DNA of 64,000 nucleotides from an uncultured Planococcus sp. (GCA_947493585.1 CANLRI010000006.1:25584-89583), one strand, 5' to 3'. Positions 26,290 through 35,651 are shown, numbered from the stretch's first letter. Program-made: numbers and translations. The notes: generated from the letters alone by a model not told the origin.

Positions 26290-27297
26290 TTAACGTGACA
26301 TTTTTTCAAGCTGGTCAATCATGCCGAGCGAGCGGCCGGTGCCGATCGCAACGGATTCCAACGGGTCCGGCGCGATATGGACCGGTACGGAAATTTCTTG
26401 CGCGAGCCATTCCTGCAAGCCTTTCAATAAAGCGCCGCCGCCAGAAATGACGACGCCTTGGTCGACCATATCGCCCGACAATTCAGCGGGGCAATTTTCC
26501 AACGTGGCACGGATGCACTCCAAGATGGCTGACAAGGACTCGCTGAGCGCTTTTTGCATTTCGTCAGAACTCAATTCAATCGTTTTCGGCAATCCGCTCA
26601 ATACGTCACGGCCGCGGATGTTAATCTTTTTCGGTTCGTGAGGGATCGGCGCATAGCCAATTTCTTTTTTGATCGTTTCAGCCATTTTTTCGCCGATCAA
26701 TAAATTATAATGCTTGCGGACGTATTGGATGATGTCTTCATCCATCCGGTCGCCTGCGATTTTGATCGTATTGGAAGACACCACACCGCCAAATGAAATG
26801 ATGGCGACTTCTGTCGTGCCTCCTCCAATATCGACGATGACCGAAGCGACAGGTTCCGTAATCGGCAAGTCAGCGCCGATTGCTGCAGCGACTGTTTCTT
26901 CGATCAAGTGCACGGATTTTGCGCCACTTTGCTTGACGGCATCATGGATAGCCCGGCGTTCAACAGCCGTTGCGCCGGAAGGGGTACAGACCATGACTTT
27001 CGGCTTTCTAAGAGAACCGCCGAGCTGTTTCGCCGCTTTTTGCATGACCAGCTTCAAAAGCTCGCGGGTCACGTCAAAGTCGGCGATAACGCCTTCTTTC
27101 ATCGGGCGCACGATGCGGATGGAATCGGGTGCTTTGCCGAGCATCGCCTTCGCTTCAGTGCCAATGGCGATGACGGCGCCGCTGCGGGCATCCAAAGCGA
27201 CGATGGATGGTTCATTTAAGACGACGCCTTTTGATTTTGTATAGACGAGAATATTGGCGGTACCGAGATCGATCCCGATATCCGTTGCAGAAAACAT
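26290..27297 (-). CDS. Rod-shape-determining actin homologue (MreB/Mbl/MreBH family)
   Basis: The 335-residue protein has the actin ATP site: [14 protein letters not shown] (phosphate 1), [12 protein letters not shown] (phosphate 2) and [11 protein letters not shown] (adenosine), plus [18 protein letters not shown]. It polymerises under the membrane and guides wall synthesis. Without mreCD beside it, it is a stand-alone paralogue like Mbl or MreBH; I cannot tell which. ATG 27297 has GGAGGA nine bases upstream; the frame extends to 27327 without support. The carbonic anhydrase gene follows. Confidence 0.92.
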   Translation of the reverse strand: MFSATDIGIDLGTANILVYTKSKGVVLNEPSIVALDARSGAVIAIGTEAKAMLGKAPDSIRIVRPMKEGVIADFDVTRELLKLVMQKAAKQLGGSLRKPKVMVCTPSGATAVERRAIHDAVKQSGAKSVHLIEETVAAAIGADLPITEPVASVIVDIGGGTTEVAIISFGGVVSSNTIKIAGDRMDEDIIQYVRKHYNLLIGEKMAETIKKEIGYAPIPHEPKKINIRGRDVLSGLPKTIELSSDEMQKALSESLSAILECIRATLENCPAELSGDMVDQGVVISGGGALLKGLQEWLAQEISVPVHIAPDPLESVAIGTGRSLGMIDQLEKMSR

Positions 27298-27387
27298 GAA
27301 TGAATTCCTCCTAATCGGTATAAACACTGCTTATTCAAATTTTATCACTTTTCTGTGAGATGTGATAGAGGGAGGAGAGACAGAAAA

Positions 27388-27425
27388 AAGCCCTGCCCCG
27401 CATATGCGAGACAGAGCTTTTTTTA
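27388..27425 (-). terminator. Terminator of the small membrane protein gene
   Basis: AAGCTCTGTCTCGCA and TGCGGGGCAGGGCTT (minus strand) pair with two wobble or mismatch positions; T run follows. Confidence 0.75.
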
Positions 27426-27426
27426 C

Positions 27427-27567
27427 TTAATGACGCTCTTTCGGAAGCGGATCGATATGCTCTGCATCATGGCTATGAAGCTCTTTGCCAAGGAAATGAA
27501 GCAGTGTGAAGAAGAACATGAAGATCACAGCCATGAATCCGAGGACAGCAGTAATACCGTAAAGCAT
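27427..27567 (-). CDS. Single-span membrane miniprotein, 46 residues
   Basis: ATG 27567 with AGAGGGG nine bases upstream encodes 46 residues: a hydrophobic helix (YGITAVLGFMAVIFMFFFTL) then a His-rich charged tail (LHFLGKELHSHDAEHIDP). Helix, tail, ribosome site and a dedicated terminator at 27388-27425 make a real gene likely. I do not recognise the family. The topology resembles small subunits of respiratory or transport complexes, but no partner gene is adjacent. TATACT upstream may be its -10. Confidence 0.7.
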   Translation of the reverse strand: MLYGITAVLGFMAVIFMFFFTLLHFLGKELHSHDAEHIDPLPKERH

Positions 27568-27651
27568 AGTGATAACCCCTCTCTAAACTGTAATTATCCT
27601 ATTCAGTATACATGAAAACGCATAGAAAATTAAGTGTCGAATTATCGACCT

Positions 27652-28884
27652 TTAAAATGCCCAGTTGCCGCCCCGGAAAATTGGTTCACGTGTGCCATCT
27701 TCCAAAATGCCGTCGATGTCCATATCGGCAGAACCGACCATGAAATCGACATGCGTGATGCTTTGGTTCAAGCCGTGCTCTTTCAATTCATCCGCCGACA
27801 TCGTCTTGCCGCCTTCTAGGCAAAATGCATAGGCACTGCCAATTGCGAAGTGGTTGGACGCATTTTCGTCGAATAAAGTGTTGAAGAACAAAATGCCGGA
27901 ATCCGAAATCGGTGATTGATGAGGCACTAATGCCACTTCGCCGAGGCGGTGGGAGCCTTCATCCGTGGCGACCAATTCCTTCAGCACTTCTTCGCCTTGT
28001 TCGGCCGTGACATCTGTGATGCGGCCGCCTTCGAACGTGATCTTAAAGCCATCGATAATATTGCCGCCATAACTGAGCGGCTTGGTGCTCGAGACAAAGC
28101 CGTTGACATCGTCTTTATGCGGCACAGTAAAGACTTCTTCTGTCGGCATATTGGCCATGAAAGTATGGCCTTTTTCGTTGACGGAACCAGCGCCTGCCCA
28201 CAGATGGCCTTTAGGCAGCGCGACTTCAAGGTCGGTACCAGGTGCCTGGTAATGAAGCTTGGCGTATTTCTTGTCATTCAAATAATCGGCTTTTGTATGG
28301 AGTGTGCGGTCATGCTCCAGCCAAGCTTCGATCGGATTGTCAGTATCAGCGCGGACAGCCTTGAAAATCGCTTCCCATAGGGCATCCACTTGCTCGTTTT
28401 CCGGAAGGTCCGGGAACACTTTTTTTGCCCATTGCTCGGACGGGGCAGCCAGGACACACCAGCTGATCTTATCGGATTGGACGTACTGGCGGTATTTATT
28501 CAGCGCTTGGCCGGTCGCTTTTTGAGACGCTGAAATACGTTTAGAATCGATGCCTTTTAACAAATCAGGACTTTGCGAAACGACGCTGATGAACGCTGCG
28601 CCTTGTTCGGCCAATTGCTCTCGCTCCTGGACTTTCCATTCAGGGAATTCGGCAAAAGAATCTTCTGGTGCTTTCTCGAAGCGCGTGCGGGAAATCACAT
28701 CGTCGCTCCAGTCAACGAATACTTGTCTTGCACCTTCTTCATACGCTTTCTTGACAATCAAACGGACAAACGGTGCTGCATCTATAGACGCTGCAATATA
28801 CAATTTTTGGTCAGGCTGGATATTGACGCCCACCTTTACCGCCAATTCAGCATAGCGGGATAACTTTTCATCAAATGTAGTCAT
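27652..28884 (-). CDS. M29-family aminopeptidase (AmpS/PepS type), copy 2
   Basis: The 410-residue protein has the same blocks as the copy at 16435-17658: MPTEEVFTVP (Glu), LGEVALVP (Glu), ENASNHFAIGSAY (His, Tyr) and SITHVDFMVGS (His, Asp), so both metals can bind. The two copies share most motifs word for word, an older duplication. ATG 28884 follows GAGAGGAGT; the open frame to 28929 has no better start. A likely promoter TTGCGC-18-TACTAT lies at 28942-28913 (minus). A short GTCGA/TCGAC stem at 27636-27649 may be a weak terminator. Confidence 0.93.
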   Translation of the reverse strand: MTTFDEKLSRYAELAVKVGVNIQPDQKLYIAASIDAAPFVRLIVKKAYEEGARQVFVDWSDDVISRTRFEKAPEDSFAEFPEWKVQEREQLAEQGAAFISVVSQSPDLLKGIDSKRISASQKATGQALNKYRQYVQSDKISWCVLAAPSEQWAKKVFPDLPENEQVDALWEAIFKAVRADTDNPIEAWLEHDRTLHTKADYLNDKKYAKLHYQAPGTDLEVALPKGHLWAGAGSVNEKGHTFMANMPTEEVFTVPHKDDVNGFVSSTKPLSYGGNIIDGFKITFEGGRITDVTAEQGEEVLKELVATDEGSHRLGEVALVPHQSPISDSGILFFNTLFDENASNHFAIGSAYAFCLEGGKTMSADELKEHGLNQSITHVDFMVGSADMDIDGILEDGTREPIFRGGNWAF

Positions 28885-28970
28885 TTCCAAAAACACTCCT
28901 CTCATCCTTTCTATAGTAGCAATATTCAAACACGTTGCGCAATAGCCGAGCGCTTGAAAGGAAGTAGGAG

Positions 28971-28999
28971 TTGCAATTTTTATTATAAAAGTTTATTAT
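28971..28999 (+). promoter_or_regulatory. Sigma-A promoter of psuKG
   Basis: TTGCAA (28971-28976), exactly 17 bases, TATTAT (28994-28999). The -10 lies inside a palindrome. Confidence 0.75.
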
Positions 29000-29005
29000 A
29001 TAAAC
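28991..29005. promoter_or_regulatory. Palindromic operator candidate over the psuKG -10
   Basis: GTTTA-TTATA-TAAAC is a perfect 5-bp inverted repeat that covers the -10 element. The first gene of the operon carries an N-terminal HTH, so autoregulation is a plausible reading. Confidence 0.5.
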
Positions 29006-29030
29006 AAAAGTTCGAAAAGGAGGGGATCCA

Positions 29031-30125
29031 ATGAACCGCAACGAACAGAAAATCCTTTCGTTGATTGAACGGGATCCGTATATGTCCCAACAGGAAATGG
29101 CAGATGCACTTGGGATTTCGCGGCCATCCTTAGCCAATTTGATCTCAGGGCTCATCAAGCAAGGGAAGATTCTCGGCCGCGCATACGTATTGCCCGAAGA
29201 AAATGCGATCCTGTGCATCGGCGGGGCGAATGTTGACCGGAAATTCCATTTGAAAGCACCGTCCGTCCACGGCACCTCGAATCCGGCAACGGTGACGAGG
29301 AGCGTCGGGGGCGTCGCACGCAATATCGCTGAAAACCTGGGCCGCCTTGGTCACGAAGTCCAATTGGTATCGGTTGCCGGAGACGACCCGGAATGGCGTT
29401 TCATCGAAGAGGTTTCTTCGCCTTATATGGATACTGCCATGACCAAGGCACTGCCGCAAGGTGCGACAGGCAGCTACACTGCCGTGTTGGAACCCGATGG
29501 CGAGATGACTTTGGCGCTGGCGGATATGGACATCTACACGGAATTGACGCCTGGCTACCTGGAGCCGCACCGCAGCAAGTTGATGCGCGCGAAACTGCTG
29601 GCCGTCGATTTGAACTGCCCGAAAGAAACCGTAAAGTATTTGCAGGATCTCGCAGTGTCATCCGCAGTGCCGCTTGCTGTTATTCCCGTATCTGCCCCTA
29701 AAATGGAACGCTTAGGGGAAGACTTGAGCGGTGTCTCTTTTTTGATCCTGAACCGCGACGAAGCAGCCCTCAGGCTCGGCATTTCCATCCATGGCCAAGC
29801 GGATTGGAAACGCGCCGTCGAATTGCTTCTCGACCAAGGCGCAAAAACAGCCGTTGTGACCGGTGGGAAAGACGGGGCCATGGCCGGTGACGAAAATGGC
29901 GTAGAGCACTTTCCGGCAATCGAAACACAACAAGTAGAAGATGTCACAGGAGCTGGAGATGCCTTCTCAGGCGGCCTTCTTCACGCCCACCTATCGGGCT
30001 ATGATTTTCATAAAGCGGTGAAGATGGGCATGCTGAATGCAGCCAAGACGCTTGCAAGCAGCCAGACAGTACGGCCCGAATTAAATGAAATGGTGTTAAT
30101 CAAAGAACTGGAGGAATTGAAATGA
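29031..30125 (+). CDS. psuK: Pseudouridine kinase (PfkB family) with N-terminal winged HTH
   Basis: Residues 1-55 form a winged helix-turn-helix ([20 protein letters not shown], then [14 protein letters not shown]). Residues 58-364 are a PfkB kinase with the N-terminal GGANVDRKF block and the signature [18 protein letters not shown] (catalytic Asp). The next gene is psuG, so the kinase most likely makes pseudouridine 5'-phosphate, which PsuG then splits. The HTH may make it its own regulator. GGAGGGG precedes ATG 29031. TGA overlaps the psuG ATG. Confidence 0.92.
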   Translation: MNRNEQKILSLIERDPYMSQQEMADALGISRPSLANLISGLIKQGKILGRAYVLPEENAILCIGGANVDRKFHLKAPSVHGTSNPATVTRSVGGVARNIAENLGRLGHEVQLVSVAGDDPEWRFIEEVSSPYMDTAMTKALPQGATGSYTAVLEPDGEMTLALADMDIYTELTPGYLEPHRSKLMRAKLLAVDLNCPKETVKYLQDLAVSSAVPLAVIPVSAPKMERLGEDLSGVSFLILNRDEAALRLGISIHGQADWKRAVELLLDQGAKTAVVTGGKDGAMAGDENGVEHFPAIETQQVEDVTGAGDAFSGGLLHAHLSGYDFHKAVKMGMLNAAKTLASSQTVRPELNEMVLIKELEELK

Positions 30126-31042
30126 CAAAAATGACAAACATGATCAGCTATTCAACAGAAGTGCAAGAAGCTATCGAACAGAAAAAACCGATTGTCGCAC
30201 TGGAGTCGACGATCATCTCCCACGGCATGCCGTATCCGCAAAACGTGGAAACCGCCCGTGAAGTCGAACAGATCGTCCGCGACAACGGAGCCGTTCCGGC
30301 AACGATTGCCTTGATGGACGGCGAAATCAAAATCGGATTGTCCGATGAAGAGTTGGAACTTCTGGGCAATTCACCGGACGTGGCGAAAGTATCCCGCCGC
30401 GATATCGGCCAATTGCTCGCAACGAAAAAAATCGGTGCGACGACGGTTGCCGCGACGATGATTTGCGCAGAGCTTGCCGGCATCCGCGTCTTCGCCACCG
30501 GCGGCATCGGCGGAGTCCACCGCGGGGCGGAAACGACGATGGATATTTCTGCAGACTTGGAAGAGTTATCGAATACAGGGGTTGCCGTAGTCTGTGCAGG
30601 CGCGAAGTCGATTCTCGATATCGGGCTGACACTTGAATACCTGGAAACGAAAGGCGTTCCGGTCATCGGCTACCAGACGGACGAGATGCCGGCATTCTAT
30701 ACACGCTACAGCGGCTTTCCGTTAAGCTACGGATCGCAATCGACAGAAGAGCTTGCAGCTATATTGAAAGCGCAATGGTCGCTCGGCTTGAAAGGCGGGG
30801 CGGTCATCGCCAACCCGATCCCGGAAGAGCATGCACTTGATAAATCCTTTATCGATGGGATCATCGAACAGGCGATGGCGGAAGCGAAAGCAAACGGCAT
30901 CAACGGCAAAGAAGTCACGCCATTTTTGCTTGGCAAAGTAAAAGAGTTGACGGAAGGCAAAAGCTTGGTCGCCAATATCGAACTGGTGAAGCACAATGCC
31001 AAAGTCGGTGCGGAACTAGCCGCTTCCTTTAACGCACTTTAA
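30122..31042 (+). CDS. psuG: Pseudouridine-5'-phosphate glycosidase
   Basis: The 306-residue protein matches PsuG (YeiN): [61 protein letters not shown] and [14 protein letters not shown]. It cleaves pseudouridine 5'-phosphate to ribose 5-phosphate and uracil, recycling modified RNA bases. ATG 30122 overlaps the psuK stop (ATGA) and has GGAGGA six bases upstream; an ATG four codons in is possible. No nucleoside transporter gene is in the operon, so the substrate may come from internal RNA turnover. Confidence 0.96.
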   Translation: MTKMTNMISYSTEVQEAIEQKKPIVALESTIISHGMPYPQNVETAREVEQIVRDNGAVPATIALMDGEIKIGLSDEELELLGNSPDVAKVSRRDIGQLLATKKIGATTVAATMICAELAGIRVFATGGIGGVHRGAETTMDISADLEELSNTGVAVVCAGAKSILDIGLTLEYLETKGVPVIGYQTDEMPAFYTRYSGFPLSYGSQSTEELAAILKAQWSLGLKGGAVIANPIPEEHALDKSFIDGIIEQAMAEAKANGINGKEVTPFLLGKVKELTEGKSLVANIELVKHNAKVGAELAASFNAL

Positions 31043-31054
31043 GGACAAATTGTG

Positions 31055-31085
31055 AAAAAAAGACCCCCTGAGGGTCTTTTTTTAT
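31055..31085 (+). terminator. Terminator of psuKG
   Basis: AGACCC and GGGTCT pair, flanked by A and T runs that lengthen the stem. Confidence 0.88.
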
Positions 31086-31152
31086 TGTTTGCGACTAGTT
31101 CTGTTTTCATAAGCACTTTTTCAGGGTAAGGAAAGTCAAGGAGTTGAAGCTC

Positions 31153-32460
31153 ATGAAAACGGATGTGTTCATCGGCGGAGGAGGAATAGGTGGGCTGACG
31201 CTCGCATTGAAATTGGCGAGGCGCGGTTTTGATGTCGTTCTGGCCGAGCGCATGGCTGTCCGTTCGCCGACCTATAAGGGAGAGCTATTGCAGCCAAAGA
31301 GCATGCAGGTATTCGACAACCTTGATGTATACGATTCGATTTGCGATCGGTCCAATGAAATCAAAGTGCTGGACATGCTGGAACTCTCCAGCACGTTGAA
31401 AGTGAAAGACCAATCGTTTATGGATTACAGCGTGTTGCCTGGAAAATACAACGCTGCTTACATGATCCATCACGAAGAGCTGAAAACCATCATTCGGAAA
31501 GCGGCTTGTGAATACGACAACTTCCATTATTTGAAAGGAACGGCTTGCAAAGGTTATACCGAAAACACTGCTATTCTTCAAAAAGGGACTGAAAAGTTTA
31601 AAGTAGAAGCCAAGTTTTTCTTCGGCGCAGAGGGGCGGTCCTCAGTTACCAGAAAAGCGATGGAAATCGAAGTGAAACAGACGACGTACAATCATCATTT
31701 CCTGACGGTGACGTTTCCAAGAGCGGAGAACTTTACGGACGGAAAGATCATTTCGACTTACAATCGCTTTCTCGGATTATTTCCGCTCCCTGATGACCAA
31801 GTACGCAGCGTCTATTTGATTCCGCCAGGGGATTACAAAACCTTGAAAGAAAAGCCGATCAGCCATTTCCATAAACTTTACACCGATTTGGCCCCAGCTG
31901 TAGACGGCTATGTCCAGCGCTTGACCGACTGGAAAAAAATCCAGCTGATGATTCCTGTTATGTATCACGCTGAGTCCTATGTTAAGGGCAATAAAGCGAT
32001 CATCGGAGATGCAGCTCATGCTGTCCATCCGATGGCGGGGGAAGGCATGAACATGGCGATACAGGATGCAGATGTGTTGGGTGAACTCGCTGCTGACATT
32101 TTGTCAGCAGGGAAAACCGACCCAGCAAATCTCGAGTGGTATGAAAAAGTGCGCTACCGCCGAGCGGATCATGTCATTCAGCTGAGCCATCTCGCAGCGC
32201 TCGCCTATTCTTTCCCATACCGACCAGTCAGTTATTTGCGCCAACGTACTTTTGAGCGTATGGAAGAAGATCCAATTCTTCATTTTAAACAAATGCTGAA
32301 TGTTTCGGGGTTGGGTTTATGGAAAGAGAATGTCCGGGACCGCTTTATCCAAGGCGGGTTCATGCCGGTGCGCGCAAAAGAATTGCCAGAAGACACGAAA
32401 GAACTGAAATACTACAAACCGGAAGATGACTACCCGTGGAAAGTGGAGGGACTTATATGA
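31153..32460 (+). CDS. FAD-dependent monooxygenase (UbiH/PHBH fold)
   Basis: The 435-residue protein has the three flavin-hydroxylase marks: the N-terminal FIGGGGIGGLTLALKLARRG dinucleotide fold, a middle FFGAEGRSSVTRKA (DG-like motif) and GDAAHAVHPMAGEGMNMAIQ. Such enzymes insert oxygen into aromatic or quinone rings using NAD(P)H and O2. ATG 31153 has AAGGAG (31138-31143) upstream; TTG 31144 touches it. The stop overlaps the methyltransferase ATG, so hydroxylation and methylation are likely consecutive. Substrate unknown. A weak sigma-B-like GTTTTC-15-GGGTAA lies at 31103-31129. Confidence 0.85.
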   Translation: MKTDVFIGGGGIGGLTLALKLARRGFDVVLAERMAVRSPTYKGELLQPKSMQVFDNLDVYDSICDRSNEIKVLDMLELSSTLKVKDQSFMDYSVLPGKYNAAYMIHHEELKTIIRKAACEYDNFHYLKGTACKGYTENTAILQKGTEKFKVEAKFFFGAEGRSSVTRKAMEIEVKQTTYNHHFLTVTFPRAENFTDGKIISTYNRFLGLFPLPDDQVRSVYLIPPGDYKTLKEKPISHFHKLYTDLAPAVDGYVQRLTDWKKIQLMIPVMYHAESYVKGNKAIIGDAAHAVHPMAGEGMNMAIQDADVLGELAADILSAGKTDPANLEWYEKVRYRRADHVIQLSHLAALAYSFPYRPVSYLRQRTFERMEEDPILHFKQMLNVSGLGLWKENVRDRFIQGGFMPVRAKELPEDTKELKYYKPEDDYPWKVEGLI

Positions 32461-33455
32461 TCGATATAATGAAGATGGTGAAAGCAAGAACGTATATGAA
32501 ACGCAATGAGCCCTTCTTGTACAGCTGGCATGCATATGTCGGCTATGAATTGGACTTGTACAAGGCTTTTGAGCGGCCAATGACTCAATTCGACGTGGCA
32601 GATGCATTGTCGCTCGATGAGCAGCTGCTTGCTCAATGGGTAGCGATCGGCGTTTCGATCGGCTACTTAAAAGAGACTGGGCGCAACCGCTACCAAATAA
32701 AGAACCGCTGGAAGTTGCCGAAATCGAAAGGCAATAATTCATCGGGTGTATTGCTGAAGGAAATGATGGAACTGCATATCCCCACGCTTTTGGAATATCC
32801 AAAAATGATGCGCAACCAAAGCCGCCTTCACTTTGACGAGGATGAACACGCATCGACTGTCGCAGAAACGAGCCGTTTGCTCGAAGTATTGGCCTATCCG
32901 AAAATGGCCAAGAGATTGAAGGAAAAAGACTGCCGCCGTGTGCTTGATATCGGCTGTGGGGAAGGCGGCTACATAAAGAAATTGGGTCAGCGATTCCCAA
33001 CGACGCAATTTACGGGAATCGAAATCAGTGAAGAAGTCGTCGAGAAGGCAAAAGAGCTGACAGCAAACCAAAACAATGTTTCCATCGAACAAGCGGATTT
33101 GTGGGATTACAAGCCGGAATCCCCACAGGATATGGTGATGCTCAATAACGTGCTGCATTACATCCCGCTCGAAAAGCGCCAAGCTTTGTTCAAGGAAATC
33201 AGCAACTGGATTGCGCCAGGCGGCATCTTCTCGGTCGTCACCCCGATCGCTGGCGGCCCGGACAGCCCGCCATTCGCCAATGTTTTCAATAGCTTCTTTT
33301 CATCATTTGACAATCTCTACAGGTTGCCCAAAAAAGAAGAACTCATCGAATGGGGAGAAGAATCAAACCTGGAATTCCTCAGCCTGCGTACCGTTATCAA
33401 AGAGGGCGGCTGGTACATCGTGCAATATGAAAAGAAAAGCGAAAGCGCCCGTTAA
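32457..33455 (+). CDS. SAM-dependent methyltransferase (O-methyltransferase-like)
   Basis: The 332-residue protein has an N-terminal winged-helix dimer domain (FDVADALSLDEQLLAQWVAI, then GYLKETGRNRYQI), as in small-molecule O-methyltransferases, and a Rossmann core with motif I VLDIGCGEGGYIKKL, FTGIEISEEVVEKA and MLNNVLHYIP. It probably methylates the hydroxyl made by the upstream monooxygenase; this is inference. GTGGAGGG precedes ATG 32457. The last residues (KKSESAR) and the stop are encoded by the first unit of an intergenic repeat, so the 3' end seems remodelled by that element. Confidence 0.85.
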   Translation: MIDIMKMVKARTYMKRNEPFLYSWHAYVGYELDLYKAFERPMTQFDVADALSLDEQLLAQWVAIGVSIGYLKETGRNRYQIKNRWKLPKSKGNNSSGVLLKEMMELHIPTLLEYPKMMRNQSRLHFDEDEHASTVAETSRLLEVLAYPKMAKRLKEKDCRRVLDIGCGEGGYIKKLGQRFPTTQFTGIEISEEVVEKAKELTANQNNVSIEQADLWDYKPESPQDMVMLNNVLHYIPLEKRQALFKEISNWIAPGGIFSVVTPIAGGPDSPPFANVFNSFFSSFDNLYRLPKKEELIEWGEESNLEFLSLRTVIKEGGWYIVQYEKKSESAR

Positions 33456-33785
33456 GCTCCGACAGGCATAAGGCGAGTTTCCGAAGCGGCGCTCTTTGCC
33501 GCACAGGAAAATTGACTAATGACCCGAGGAGCTGGGCGATTGAGCTGGACAAAGAAAAGCTGAGACAGCCATGCAGACCCGACAAGCACAAGCCGGTTTG
33601 CGTTCCTTGCCGCGTAATCAAAATGGCTTGTGACCTTGAGGGTCTGGCTGTCGAAGCTAGACAAGAAGAAAAGCGAAAGCGCCCGTTAAGCTCCGACAGG
33701 CATAAGGCGAGTTTCGGAAGTGGCGCTCTTTGCCGCACAGGAAAATTGACTTATGACCCGAGAATCTGGCTGCTGAAGCAAAACA
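33434..33785. repeat. Array of three ~115-bp intergenic repeats
   Basis: Units begin at about 33434, 33554 and 33668 with GAAAAGC and hold GACAGGCATAAG (or GACAAGCACAAG) and the inverse CTTATGACCCGAG-like segment, so each can fold. Units 1 and 3 are almost identical over 85 bases; unit 2 is diverged. From memory this GACA(A/G)GCATAAG...TATGACCCGA layout is a frequent Bacillales repeat. Open frames across it (33512-33877 +, 33397-33738 -) are side effects of the repeat composition. It fills the gap up to the next gene. Confidence 0.7.
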
Positions 33786-33822
33786 AAAAAAGCCCTGAAG
33801 CAATTAGCTTCAGGGCTTTTCT
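33786..33822 (-). terminator. Terminator of the DUF1128 gene
   Basis: AAAAGCCCTGAAGC pairs with GCTTCAGGGCTTTT around AATTA; T run on the minus strand. Confidence 0.9.
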
Positions 33823-34043
33823 TATTTGCGCAATGAGCCAAGTTCAGAGGCAATGGCCTGCATTTCGTTCGGGCTGAAATTATCGCGATTTTTGACCATC
33901 TCGTAAATTTCACGCAAGTCTTCGTACTCGGACGTGTTGAAATGCTCAGCTTTCATCGCGTCAACGTTAACCATGCGCAGTTTCGTTTTTATTTCCTCAA
34001 TCATAAAATCGACGTTCTCAGGTGATTGTTTGGATAAATCCAT
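33822..34043 (-). CDS. DUF1128 family protein (YfkK-like)
   Basis: The 73-residue protein is predicted all-helical: [20 protein letters not shown], then [20 protein letters not shown] and [15 protein letters not shown]. This matches DUF1128, exemplified by B. subtilis YfkK, of unknown function and found only in Firmicutes. It has no signal or membrane segment, so it is cytoplasmic. AGG-GGAA bases precede ATG 34043. It lies 58 bases downstream of the alanine symporter gene on the same strand and could be cotranscribed. Confidence 0.9.
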   Translation of the reverse strand: MDLSKQSPENVDFMIEEIKTKLRMVNVDAMKAEHFNTSEYEDLREIYEMVKNRDNFSPNEMQAIASELGSLRK

Positions 34044-34101
34044 GATCCATTCCTGCCTTTCGGGTGGGTATGCTTTATCATTTCATTATTCAAATGGAAT
34101 G

Positions 34102-35463
34102 TCAATTGCCAGAACGTGCCTGTTCTTTCTCTTCTTTGATCTTCGCCGTGATTCTTTTCGTCTCGTATACGATAACGCCAGAAAGTCCGAGAAGGCCGAT
34201 CAAGTTCGGGAACGCCATCAAGCCGTTCATGACATCTGAGAATGTCCAGACGACATCAAGCGAGACTGTCGCGCCAACAAAGACCATCGCGACGAAAGCG
34301 ATGCGGTAGACAATCAACAAGCTTGGATTCTTGAACAAATACTGGAAACACTTCTCGCCGTAGTACGACCAGCCGATGATTGTTGAAGAAGCAAAGAAAA
34401 TCAGGCCAATCGCGACGATATAAGGGCCAACACCGCCGAGAAACTGCTCGAAAGCGGCCGTTGTCAAAGCAGCGCCTTCAAGACTGTCATCCAAATACAA
34501 GCCGGACATGACAATTGTGACGCCTGTGATCGAACAGATGATTAATGTATCGAACAGGACTTGCGTCATCGATACTAAAGCCTGGCGACCAGGCATGTCG
34601 GTTTTTGCAGCAGCTGCTGCAATCGGTGCGGAACCAAGACCTGCTTCGTTGGAGAAAACGCCTCGCGCCACACCGTAGCGGATGGCTGCACCGATCGCGC
34701 CGCCGGCTGCTGCTTCGCCTGTGAAAGCGGCGCTAAAAATAGTTCCAAGTGCTGTAGGAATAAGATCCATATTGAGAATCATAATGATGATTCCCGCAAT
34801 GATATAGAATAAGGCCATGAATGGAACGAAGAATGCTGTAACTTTACCGATTGTCTTGATCCCGCCGATAATGACGACAGCAGCAAAGACAGTCAAGATG
34901 ATGCCCGTGATCCAAGTCGGCACGGAGAACGTATCGCGTACGACGGATGCAACGGAGTTGGACTGTGTGCCGTTTCCGATTCCGAATGCTGCGATGGAGC
35001 CGAAAATGGCAAATAGCACGGCCAACCATTTTTGTTTCAAGCCGTGTTCCAGATAGTACATCGGCCCACCGGCCATTTGACCCTTAGCGTCCACGATGCG
35101 GTATTTGACGGCAAGTACGGCTTCCCCGTATTTCGTCGCCATCCCGAAGAATGCAGAAAACCACATCCAGAATACGGCTCCCGGGCCGCCGAGAATGACG
35201 GCGGTTGCGACGCCGACAATGTTTCCTGTTCCGACTGTCGCGGCCATTGCCGTGGACAACGCCTGGAAGTGGGAAATATCGCCTTGCGATTCAGTATCGG
35301 GATTTTTGCTGAACGTCAGCTTTAATGCATACGGCAGAAGGCGCAATTGCAGGAGCCCCAAGCGTACAGTTAGGAAAATCCCTGTCCCTACCAGAAGAAT
35401 CAAAAGCGGTGGTCCCCATACATAACCGCTAACCGTGCCTAGAAATTCTGTTAATCCCTCCAT
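34102..35463 (-). CDS. Sodium:alanine symporter family (AGCS) transporter
   Basis: The 453-residue protein has about ten membrane spans and AGCS landmarks: QALSTAMAATVGTGNIVGVA, GPGAVFWMWFSAFFGMATKY, GGPMYYLEHGL and GVFSNEAGLGSAPIAAAAA. These carriers bring alanine, glycine or glutamine in with sodium; B. subtilis AlsT is the nearest known type. The start at 35463 (MEGLTEFLGT) is preceded by GGGGGAG. A TTGACT on the minus strand about 90 bases upstream could be a -35. It is divergent from ytxH. Confidence 0.93.
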   Translation of the reverse strand: MEGLTEFLGTVSGYVWGPPLLILLVGTGIFLTVRLGLLQLRLLPYALKLTFSKNPDTESQGDISHFQALSTAMAATVGTGNIVGVATAVILGGPGAVFWMWFSAFFGMATKYGEAVLAVKYRIVDAKGQMAGGPMYYLEHGLKQKWLAVLFAIFGSIAAFGIGNGTQSNSVASVVRDTFSVPTWITGIILTVFAAVVIIGGIKTIGKVTAFFVPFMALFYIIAGIIIMILNMDLIPTALGTIFSAAFTGEAAAGGAIGAAIRYGVARGVFSNEAGLGSAPIAAAAAKTDMPGRQALVSMTQVLFDTLIICSITGVTIVMSGLYLDDSLEGAALTTAAFEQFLGGVGPYIVAIGLIFFASSTIIGWSYYGEKCFQYLFKNPSLLIVYRIAFVAMVFVGATVSLDVVWTFSDVMNGLMAFPNLIGLLGLSGVIVYETKRITAKIKEEKEQARSGN

Positions 35464-35577
35464 CTTTTCTCCCCCTTTTCACTTCTTTTTTCTTTAGGAA
35501 AAATTCCTCCTGTAGAGTTAATATTCCGAAAGTTTTATATCATAGTCAAGTTATTTTTAAAAAATAATTTTTGAAGT

Positions 35578-35603
35578 GTTTAGAATATGGGGGAACAGGG
35601 AAA
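35578..35603 (+). promoter_or_regulatory. Candidate sigma-B promoter of ytxH
   Basis: GTTTAG (35578-35583), 14 bases, GGGAAA (35598-35603). B. subtilis ytxGHJ is known to be sigma-B controlled, which supports the call. Confidence 0.6.
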
Positions 35604-35651
35604 AATTCGAAGTATGATGGAAACTATAATTTACACTAGGAGGAATTTGGA

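Noticed and set aside
31103..31129. Sigma-B promoter of the monooxygenase operon
   Set aside because: GTTTTC-15-GGGTAA fits loosely, but transcription would start almost on the ribosome site; kept only as a note.
33512..33877. 121-codon frame through the repeat array
   Set aside because: Composition follows the repeat units, there is no ribosome site, and it runs into the DUF1128 gene on the other strand.
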